The translations under genes and the position numbers were made by a program. The notes under the pieces were generated by a model that made no database searches, was not told where the DNA came from, and saw only the letters and a list, made by a program, of their open reading frames with translations. From CAYPZT01 sp964415435 (GTDB lineage Bacteria; Patescibacteriota; Microgenomatia; UBA1406; GWC2-37-13): DNA of 52,643 nucleotides. Shown here in pieces: positions 29,492 through 36,153 of this stretch. The stretch spans positions 1 through 52,643 of the forward strand of contig CAYPZT010000002.1 in the NCBI GenBank assembly GCA_964415435.1, read 5' to 3'. Position 1 is the first letter of the stretch; every line of letters starts with the position of its first letter.

Positions 29492-30072
29492 AGATGTTTT
29501 TGAACATCTTTCCACGATTTGAGTCTCGTTATATTGGCGTGAAGTTTTGTGGCCTTTGCATTCCAGGGTTGTTCAAGGAGAAACACTCTTATATCTTCTC
29601 GAGCGCAGTCATGCGCATACGTCAACACATCATCAATCATGATCTCAATGTCAAAATCTTTGCATACCTGTGACTTTGATTTTGAAATGCTTTTATTTTC
29701 CGTTATCAGATTTGTGTGAATAGCGTGTTTGAAAACGTTAGGAAAGTATTTATTAAGCCAAGACCTGGTTTTATTTTCTATCCGGGGTGGACGAGCAGTA
29801 ATTAACACCGGTTCGTATTTCGTCGATAAATAAGATAATCCCTCTATCGACCCTTCAACAGGTATCGTATTATCCAAAAACTCACTATCATAAAACTCAT
29901 TTACTTTCTTTAAAACACCTTCGTAGTCTGTACTCCATGGCTCCTTAAGGTCATACCCATCATAATCAACTACTGTGTGGTTTGTGCCATAACGAGTATT
30001 ATGAAAAGCTACCAACTGTGGATTAATATCCGCAATTACAGAGTCCATGTCGATTCCTATCTTCTTTTTCAC
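29488..30072 (-). CDS. HAD-family 5'-nucleotidase-like phosphatase
   Basis: A 194-residue HAD hydrolase. Motif I is IDMDSVIAD (7-15), with the nucleophile D8 and acid/base D10; motif II is ITARP; motif IV is IMIDDV. The pattern with DMDSV.AD and a small helical cap fits the NT5C deoxyribonucleotidase group, which removes phosphate from dNMPs. Substrate is inferred from family only. The start is a GTG at 30072, chosen because an extended TGaTATAAT (30079-30084, minus strand) ends 6 nt before it, so this is a leaderless GTG gene. Confidence 0.75.
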   Translation of the reverse strand: MKKKIGIDMDSVIADINPQLVAFHNTRYGTNHTVVDYDGYDLKEPWSTDYEGVLKKVNEFYDSEFLDNTIPVEGSIEGLSYLSTKYEPVLITARPPRIENKTRSWLNKYFPNVFKHAIHTNLITENKSISKSKSQVCKDFDIEIMIDDVLTYAHDCAREDIRVFLLEQPWNAKATKLHANITRLKSWKDVQKHL

Positions 30073-30127
30073 GCATTAATTATATCAAAAGCTATCAAAT
30101 AAGTAAGCTTACTGTACCAACCTGTGT

Positions 30128-30133
30128 TATAAT
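30128..30133 (+). promoter_or_regulatory. -10 box of hisS
   Basis: Extended TGtTATAAT ending exactly 7 nt before the hisS ATG, which places the expected transcription start on the start codon. Confidence 0.7.
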
Positions 30134-30140
30134 TTTTCGT

Positions 30141-31361
30141 ATGACGAAGGTAACACCTCAAACACTTAAAGGTTTCCGTGATTTCTCGATCAAAGATACG
30201 ATCAAAAGACAGTATGTGATCGCTAAAATCAGGGAAGTATTTGAACTGTACGGCTTCGATCCTATCGAAACGCCGGCTCTCGAGTATTTGGACACATTTA
30301 CAGGCTCAATCGGCGAGGATGAAAAGATGTTTTTTAAGTTCGAGGATCAGGGAGGTCGTAAGGTAGCTCTTCGTTATGACCAGACCGTTCCCACGACCCG
30401 TTACGTGGCACAGTACCGCAATAACTTACCCACCCCTTTCAAGCGCTATCAGATCCAGCCAGTCTGGCGCTCAGAGAAACCTCAAAAAGGTAGATACCGA
30501 GAGTTTATCCAGTGCGACGCGGATATTTTTGGTATTGCCGGTCCAGAAGCAGACGCGGAAGTTATCGCCCTCACCATCGATCTTTATAAAAGTCTCGGAT
30601 TTCAGGATTTTATAGTTAAAATCAATGACCGAGCGATTCTCCAAGACATCCCATACCCAGCGCTCGTTGCAATCGATAAACTTGCCAAAGTCGGAGAAGA
30701 TGGTGTGCTTAAGGAAATGCTCGCCAAGGGATTTTCAAAAGAGCAGGCTGATGGATTTTTAAAAAAAATTATGGAAGCCAAACCAAACGAAACCATAAAC
30801 ACAATCTTTTCCTATCTTAAAGGACTAGGAATCCCTGAGAAATTCTACGCATTTGAACCTACCATTATCCGTTCTTTTTCCTATTCATCGGGTCCTATCT
30901 GGGAAGTTATTATCCCAAGTTACGGTGCTGGATCAGTGCTAGGGGGAGAAAGATATGACAAACTCGTCGGCCGATTTCAAAATGAAGAAGTACCTGCCAC
31001 AGGATTCGCGGTTGGATTTGACCGAACCCTTGAAGCTATGGATGAAATGGGACTTATTCCAACCCTACCAACCAAAGCAATGGCACTTGTCACCATTTTC
31101 TCCCCAGAGATGCTGCAGACTTCACTGAAACTAGGTGCAACCCTCAGACAGAATAAGATTAATACAGACGTCTACACAAACCCGTCTGACAAACTCGACA
31201 AACAGTTGAAGTATGCAAACAGAAAAGCGATTCCTTATGTTGTGATCATAGGACCTGATGAGGTCGCAAAAAATACCGTAGTTGTAAAAAATATGCTCAC
31301 TCGCGAACAGAAGGAAATGTCAGAGTCTGAACTAACTCAATTTTTCACTAGCCTCAAATAG
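30141..31361 (+). CDS. hisS: Histidyl-tRNA synthetase
   Basis: Class II synthetase of 406 residues that charges tRNA-His. Motifs: TPQTLKGFRDF at the N-terminus, ETPALEYLDTFTG (motif 1), RYQIQPVWRSEKPQKGRYREFIQCDADIFG (motif 2), the ALRYDQTVPTTRY substrate segment, a GGERYDKLVGRF block (histidine A/B motif), and motif 3 TGFAVGFDRTLEAM. The C-terminal anticodon-binding domain is present. Length is normal. It has its own leaderless promoter. Confidence 0.95.
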   Translation: MTKVTPQTLKGFRDFSIKDTIKRQYVIAKIREVFELYGFDPIETPALEYLDTFTGSIGEDEKMFFKFEDQGGRKVALRYDQTVPTTRYVAQYRNNLPTPFKRYQIQPVWRSEKPQKGRYREFIQCDADIFGIAGPEADAEVIALTIDLYKSLGFQDFIVKINDRAILQDIPYPALVAIDKLAKVGEDGVLKEMLAKGFSKEQADGFLKKIMEAKPNETINTIFSYLKGLGIPEKFYAFEPTIIRSFSYSSGPIWEVIIPSYGAGSVLGGERYDKLVGRFQNEEVPATGFAVGFDRTLEAMDEMGLIPTLPTKAMALVTIFSPEMLQTSLKLGATLRQNKINTDVYTNPSDKLDKQLKYANRKAIPYVVIIGPDEVAKNTVVVKNMLTREQKEMSESELTQFFTSLK

Positions 31362-31385
31362 TCTCAAACAGAACCTTATTCATGA

Positions 31386-31391
31386 TATAAT
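31386..31391 (+). promoter_or_regulatory. -10 box of the short RF1 gene
   Basis: Extended TGaTATAAT ending 11 nt before the ATG at 31403. Its place confirms that no upstream coding part (domain 1) belongs to the gene. Confidence 0.65.
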
Positions 31392-31402
31392 TTGTACTAC
31401 TT

Positions 31403-32095
31403 ATGCAAGCTAATCCGAATGTTGCCATTATTGAAGCCCTGCCTGGTGTTGGGGGCGATGAATCAAAGCTCTGGATGAAGGAGCTTCTTCTTTCCTATAT
31501 CCGCTTTGCCCAAAGACGAGGATTCAGGTTTGTCTATCTCGACGACAATACAATCAGGATAACAGGCGAAGGCGCCTACAATATGTATAAGAACGAAACC
31601 GGCGTACACCGAGTACAACGCATCCCAGCAACCGAGAGAAAAGGAAGAGTCCACACTTCAACCTGTGTAATGGTGGTCTTGCCTCAGATTATCCAGTCCG
31701 ACGTACGCATTAACCCAAGCGAACTCGAGTGGCAGTTTTATCGAGCCGGCGGACACGGCGGACAGAATGTGAATAAGGTTTCGACTGCAGTACGCCTCAC
31801 CCATAAACCAACCGGTATCGTCACAACCGCAAGTCGTGAGCGGTATCAGGAGGCAAACCGTAAAATTGCCATGGACCTGCTTCTGGGAAAACTCTACCAG
31901 CTTGAGGAAGAAAAGCGGAAGGGTATGATCGTTTCCTACGTAAAAGACATAGGAAGCGGCGAGCGTGCCGATAAAATCCGCACCTATAACTTCCCGCAAA
32001 ACCGTCTCACCGATCATAGGATAGGTAAAAGTCACCACAATCTAGAACAGATTATTGAAGAAGGTAAATGGGACAAAGTTTTCGGCTCAAATTGA
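31403..32095 (+). CDS. prfA: Peptide chain release factor 1 lacking domain 1
   Basis: A 230-residue class I release factor. The PxT-type stop-codon motif is seen in HRVQRIPATERKGRVHTS, characteristic of RF1 (UAA/UAG), and the peptidyl-hydrolysis motif GGQ in YRAGGHGGQNVNKVSTAVRLTHKPTGI. The usual protein is about 360 residues: the first roughly 100 (domain 1, which meets the L7/L12 stalk region) are absent, and the C-terminus is also about 20 residues short. Only 41 bp separate it from hisS, holding its own -10 box, so the absence is not an annotation artefact. RF2 is not seen in the window, though UGA stops require it. It is not RF-H, which lacks the PAT motif. Confidence 0.85.
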   Translation: MQANPNVAIIEALPGVGGDESKLWMKELLLSYIRFAQRRGFRFVYLDDNTIRITGEGAYNMYKNETGVHRVQRIPATERKGRVHTSTCVMVVLPQIIQSDVRINPSELEWQFYRAGGHGGQNVNKVSTAVRLTHKPTGIVTTASRERYQEANRKIAMDLLLGKLYQLEEEKRKGMIVSYVKDIGSGERADKIRTYNFPQNRLTDHRIGKSHHNLEQIIEEGKWDKVFGSN

Positions 32096-32106
32096 AGATA
32101 GTATGT

Positions 32107-32112
32107 TATAAT
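32107..32112 (+). promoter_or_regulatory. -10 box of rpmE
   Basis: Extended TGtTATAAT ending 9 nt before the ATG at 32122; it rules out an in-frame start at 32068, which lies inside the RF1 gene. Confidence 0.65.
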
Positions 32113-32121
32113 AGTTTCTCT

Positions 32122-32421
32122 ATGAAAAACGATATCCATCCAACATATTTTACCGACGTAACCGTAGTCTGCTCCTCATGCGGCAATAAGTTTGTCACAG
32201 GTTCGACCAAACAGAATATATCCGTCGAGGTCTGCTATAACTGCCACCCCTTTTACACGGGCGAACACAGACTTCTTGACGTAAAAGGACGCGTCGATAC
32301 TTTCCAAAAGAAAATGGAGCAGGCGAAAAAATATAAAGAAACCTATAAAGGCAAGAAGAATAAAGGTCAGAAAGAAGAAAAGCAAACCAAAACTTTGCGT
32401 GAACTTTTGGGGGAAGTATAG
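32122..32421 (+). CDS. rpmE: Ribosomal protein bL31
   Basis: A 99-residue L31. It opens MKNDIHPTYFTDVTVVCSSCGNKF and carries CxxC at VCSSCG and CYNCHPFYTGEHRLLDVKGRVDTF, so it is the zinc-binding type. The C-terminal tail (about 65-99) is longer than normal and very rich in lysine and glutamate. It is located just before the rplJL leader, whose -10 box overlaps its last codons by a few bases. Confidence 0.92.
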   Translation: MKNDIHPTYFTDVTVVCSSCGNKFVTGSTKQNISVEVCYNCHPFYTGEHRLLDVKGRVDTFQKKMEQAKKYKETYKGKKNKGQKEEKQTKTLRELLGEV

Positions 32422-32502
32422 TATAATTGGTTATCACCACATCTTCGGGTATGAAGATTAAATCCCGAAGACATTTGTCCTTGGGACAAAAAGTGAATAT
32501 CT
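32422..32502 (+). promoter_or_regulatory. rplJ promoter and structured leader
   Basis: TATAAT (32422-32427) is followed by a hairpin TCTTCGGG (32442-32449)/CCCGAAGA (32464-32471), 8 bp, and a second, TTTGTCC (32474-32480)/GGACAAA (32484-32490), 7 bp with a 3-nt loop. No U-tract follows. The position before rplJ suggests an L10(L12)4-binding autoregulatory leader as known in other bacteria; I cannot show a kink-turn. Confidence 0.55.
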
Positions 32503-33039
32503 ATGAAAACCGCTAAAAAATCTGTTGTCGATACACTCGTATCGCAAATATCAAAAGAGTCCAACTTTCTTCTTGTTAAATTCGAGAAGACAAGCCATCA
32601 GAATCTTGAAGCGCTTCGACGTGAGCTGAAAAAAACTGATACTTCTTTTAAGGTCATCAAAAATACTCTTCTTGAAAAGGCCTTTAACAAGCTCGGGCAG
32701 TCCCGACAGGAGTACCGTGAGCTTAAAAAACGCTTTATGCCCCTCAGAGATGTGACAGCTCTCATGACATTTAGATCTGCTGATTGGAGTAACGGCCTTA
32801 AAGCATTCCATACCTTTGCCGAGAAAGAAAAAAGTCTGGGATTCAAGTTTGGTCTTCTCGACGCTACTGCCTACGATGCAGATACCATCACCAAAATTGC
32901 AAAACTTCCAGGTAAAAATGAACTCGTTGGCAAACTTCTCGGAAGCATGAAAAGCCCGACCTTTCACGTGGTCAACGCCATGAAGTTTAACATGCAAAAA
33001 TTTGTATACGTTCTATCTCAAAAATCGAAGCAAAATTAA
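32503..33039 (+). CDS. rplJ: Ribosomal protein uL10
   Basis: A 178-residue L10, base of the ribosomal stalk that holds L7/L12 dimers. The N-terminus (KKSVVDTLVSQISKESNFLLVKFEKTSHQNLEALRRELKKTDTSFKVIKNTLLEKAF) has the family pattern, including the KNTLLxxA segment. The C-terminal helix that binds L12 ends at FVYVLSQKSKQN. It follows the structured leader and precedes rplL by 37 bp. Confidence 0.92.
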   Translation: MKTAKKSVVDTLVSQISKESNFLLVKFEKTSHQNLEALRRELKKTDTSFKVIKNTLLEKAFNKLGQSRQEYRELKKRFMPLRDVTALMTFRSADWSNGLKAFHTFAEKEKSLGFKFGLLDATAYDADTITKIAKLPGKNELVGKLLGSMKSPTFHVVNAMKFNMQKFVYVLSQKSKQN

Positions 33040-33076
33040 TAATATCCATATAAGAAAGGCAGGTGATATATAAAAC

Positions 33077-33472
33077 ATGGCAGATGTACAATTAAACGAA
33101 AAGTTGGCAAAGATTGCGGCAGACATCGAAGGACTAACCGTCGTTGAAATGGCGGATCTTTCCAAATATCTCGAAGAAAAGTTTGGTGTTTCCGCAATGC
33201 CTATGGCGGCAGCAGCCCCAGCGGCAGCAGCCCCAGCTGGAGCCCCGGCAGAAGAGAAGTCTACCTTCACAGTAGTTCTTTCAGCGTCAGGCGATAATAA
33301 ACTAGGCGTCATCAAGGCAGTTCGGGAAATTCTTCCCAACTTGGGCCTTATGGAAGCAAAAAAGCTTGTTGAATCCGCACCAAAAGATTTGTTAACAGAC
33401 GTCAAAAAAGATCAAGCAGAAGAGGCAAAGAAAAAGATTGAAGCGGCAGGTGGTAAGGTCGAGCTTAAATAA
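33077..33472 (+). CDS. rplL: Ribosomal protein bL12 (L7/L12)
   Basis: A 131-residue stalk protein: an N-terminal dimerisation domain (LAKIAADIEGLTVVEMADLSKYLEEKFGVS), an alanine/proline hinge (about 41-58) and a C-terminal factor-binding domain (KSTFTVVLSASGDNKLGVIKAVREILPNLGLMEAKKLVESAPKDL). The purine-rich AAGGCAGGTGA before the start may be a Shine-Dalgarno sequence. Co-transcribed with rplJ. After its stop lie three strong hairpins. Confidence 0.95.
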   Translation: MADVQLNEKLAKIAADIEGLTVVEMADLSKYLEEKFGVSAMPMAAAAPAAAAPAGAPAEEKSTFTVVLSASGDNKLGVIKAVREILPNLGLMEAKKLVESAPKDLLTDVKKDQAEEAKKKIEAAGGKVELK

Positions 33473-33484
33473 TATTTAAGTGAA

Positions 33485-33572
33485 ATCCTTAATCCACTTG
33501 ACGTGGATGAAGGATCCCCTTACCATCTCCGGTTTAGATTGTAAGGGGATTCCTCCCAAGTCTATCTTGGGA
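33485..33572 (+). ncRNA. Three consecutive strong hairpins between rplL and gyrB
   Basis: Hairpin A: 33485-33497 with 33503-33515, 12 pairs and one mismatch. Hairpin B: ATCCCCTTAC (33514-33523) with GTAAGGGGAT (33541-33550), extended inside by ATCT/AGAT after one mismatch. Hairpin C: TCCCAAG (33554-33560) with CTTGGGA (33566-33572). A and B share two bases. There is no T-run, so these are not ordinary terminators. They may be an mRNA 3' end structure, an RNase site or a small RNA. The type is a best guess. Confidence 0.45.
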
Positions 33573-33609
33573 AAGACTCAAGCGACGTGACAACAACAAG
33601 TAAATCCAC

Positions 33610-33615
33610 TATAAT
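33610..33615 (+). promoter_or_regulatory. -10 box of gyrB
   Basis: TATAAT ending 8 nt before the gyrB ATG. No clear -35. Confidence 0.6.
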
Positions 33616-33623
33616 GACAACTT

Positions 33624-35602
33624 ATGGACAAAAATAAAAAGTCAGAATACGGTGCCGAATCCATCGTAGTCCTCGAAGGACTAGAGCCTGTCAGAAAAAG
33701 ACCAGCGATGTATATCGGTACCACTTCACAGTACGGCGTCAATCACTGCTTAAATGAAATTGTCGACAACGCCATTGACGAGGCTCTCGCCGGGTTTGCC
33801 CATAATGTAACTGTCATCATCGGTGAAGACAACTATCTCACTGTTTTTGATGACGGTCGAGGTATCCCAGTCGATAAAGTACCTAAGTACAACGTTTCCG
33901 CGCTTGAACTCGTCATGACAAAGCTCCATGCCGGAGGTAAGTTTAATGTCGGTGCATATAAAATATCAGGAGGTCTTCACGGCGTCGGTGCATCGGTCGT
34001 AAACGCACTTTCAGAACACGTCATTGTCGAGGTAAAACGTGACGGAAAGATCTATCGCCAAGAATATCGCCGCGGCAAACCAGAATATCCTGTAAAAAAA
34101 GTAGAAAAGTCGATTCTTAACTTTCCTTTTGCAAACGGCACTGCCGTTTCGTTCTTGCCAGATAAAGAAATCTTCAAAGAAACGAACGAAATCAACTATA
34201 ACACCTTCAAAAAACAGATCAAAGAAAGAGCATATCTCATATCAGGAGTCTATTTCCGTATTTATAACAATAAGGAACATGATCGAACTGCTCTGTATTT
34301 TGATGGTGGTATCTTGTCGCTTCTTAACGATATGAATCGTGATAGAAAAGTTCTTCATGAACCAATTCGTATTATCAAACAAGTTGATGACAAAGAAATC
34401 GAAGTAGCCCTGCAGTACAACGACTCTATAACAGAAAATCTTTACTCATTTGTAAACGTCATCAATACTCATGAAGGAGGAACTCACTTAACAGGCTTCC
34501 GTATTGCGCTCACCAAATCCATCAATACCTATGCTCGGAAAGAACTCAGTGAAAAAGATATGAGTGAGTCTTTCACTGGAGAAGATGTGAAAGAAGGGTT
34601 AGCCGCTATAGTATTGGTGCGTATGCCTTCATCTAATCTTCAGTTTGAAGGACAGACTAAAATGAAGCTTGGCAATTCCGAAGTACAGTCGATCGTCCAA
34701 CAAGCTGTTTCAGAATATCTTGACACCTACTTTGAAGAAAATCCAAAAGTTGCTCGCGAAATCGTGGGCAAGATCATGTTGGCTCAGAAGGGCCGACTTG
34801 CCGCAAAAGCCGCACGCGAGGCTGTTCTTCGAAAGGGAGCCTTGGAAGGCGCTACATTACCAGGAAAACTCGCGGACTGCCAGGAGAAGGATCCTGCGCT
34901 CTCAGAACTCTTCTTGGTCGAGGGTAACTCAGCAGGCGGCACCGCCAAGCAAGGACGGGACAGACACTTTCAAGCGATTCTTCCTCTTCGGGGAAAAATT
35001 CTTAATACAGAGCGCGCATACCTCGATCGCGTACTCGAGTTTAAGGAAATCAAAGATCTTGTTATCGCACTTGGCATGGGTATCGGGGAAAGCGTCGACT
35101 ACGCGAAGCTGCGTTATCATAAGATCGTCATTATGACGGATGCAGACGTTGATGGAGAACATATCCGCACTCTTATCCTAACCTTTTTCTTCAGACATTT
35201 ACCGGATATCATCTATAAGGGTCACCTATACGTTGCACAACCTCCGCTCTACAAAATTGCACTTGGTAAAAAGTCGAGTTATGCCTTTTCGGATGAAGAA
35301 AAAGATGCAACAGTAAAATCACTTACCAAGGATTCGGTAAGTGGCGAAAAAAATACAAATGTTGTTATCCAACGCTATANNNNNNNNNNATTTCTCTTCA
35401 GCGCTATAAAGGTCTTGGAGAAATGAATCCTGAACAGCTTTGGGAAACAACCATGAATCCGGAAAATCGTGTGCTAAAACAGGTGACTATCCAAGATGCT
35501 CACGAGACCGACCTCATCTTCTCGATGCTTATGGGCGAGGAAGTGCCACCACGGAAGAAATTCATCATCACTCATGCTAAAATGGCTAATTTGGATATAT
35601 GA
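33624..35602 (+). CDS. gyrB: DNA gyrase subunit B (interrupted by an assembly gap)
   Basis: ATPase and Toprim subunit of gyrase. Features are the GHKL ATPase motifs (NEIVDNAIDEALAG, DDGRGIPVD, GGLHGVGASVVNALS), the transducer, the Toprim LVEGNSAGGTAKQGRDRHFQAILPLRGKILN and MTDADVDGEHIRTLIL, and after the gap QRYKGLGEMNPEQLWETTMNPENRVLKQVTI. Ten N (35380-35389) split it; the right part is in another frame only because the gap length is nominal. The sequence on both sides encodes QRYK, so the contigs probably overlap and no residues are lost. GyrB rather than ParE is supported by gyrA 0.5 kb downstream. The expected total is near 650 residues. Confidence 0.93.
35380..35389. other. Assembly gap (10 N) in gyrB
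   Basis: A run of ten N placed where left and right sequence both encode I/L-Q-R-Y. It is a scaffold join of nominal length, not a biological insertion. Confidence 0.95.
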
Positions 35603-35630
35603 TTACATTAATTACTAATTTATTTTTACT

Positions 35631-36146
35631 ATGAACTTATCAAAACTGACCGCCGGAAAAAACCCAAACGAGGGCGAGATCAATGTATTCGTTGAGATTC
35701 CACACGGCTCATTTATCAAGTATGAACTGGATAAAGACTCAGAGGTTGTAATGGTTGATCGATTTGCCTATACCTCAATGGCATTCCCGGGGAACTACGG
35801 ATTTATTCCCCAAACTCATGGCGAGGATGGCGATCCCCTAGACGTACTTTTGGTTGCGACATATCCCATAGCACCAGGAGTCGTTGTTCCGGCCCGGGTT
35901 ATCGGAATGCTTGAAATGGAAGATGAGGCTGGAATTGATACCAAGATCATTGCAGTCCCCACCAAAAAGGTAGATCCATTCTACTCACATGTTGATGATA
36001 TTGCTGATCTTGATGAGACCGTTAAAAAACAAATTCAGCATTACTTTAATCACTACAAGGAACTTGAGCCAAATAAATGGGTCAAGACCAAAAGCTTTTT
36101 GCCTCGAGAAAAAGGGATTGAAGCGGTGAAAAGCGCGATGAAATAA
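35631..36146 (+). CDS. ppa: Inorganic pyrophosphatase
   Basis: Family I soluble pyrophosphatase of 171 residues, hydrolysing PPi to phosphate and so pulling nucleic-acid and aminoacyl-tRNA synthesis. Signature residues: FVEIPHGSFIKYELDKDS, FPGNYGFIPQTHGEDGDPLDVLL (with the D-G-D-P-L-D metal motif), VPARVIGMLEMEDEAGIDTKIIAVP, and HYFNHYKELEPNKWVK. Length is typical. It lies between gyrB and gyrA and may share their transcript. Confidence 0.95.
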   Translation: MNLSKLTAGKNPNEGEINVFVEIPHGSFIKYELDKDSEVVMVDRFAYTSMAFPGNYGFIPQTHGEDGDPLDVLLVATYPIAPGVVVPARVIGMLEMEDEAGIDTKIIAVPTKKVDPFYSHVDDIADLDETVKKQIQHYFNHYKELEPNKWVKTKSFLPREKGIEAVKSAMK

Positions 36147-36153
36147 TTTAAGT

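Noticed and set aside
33477..33600. T-box or known riboswitch before gyrB.
   Set aside because: No T-box consensus (AGGGTGG.ACCGCG) and no familiar riboswitch core; only stacked hairpins.
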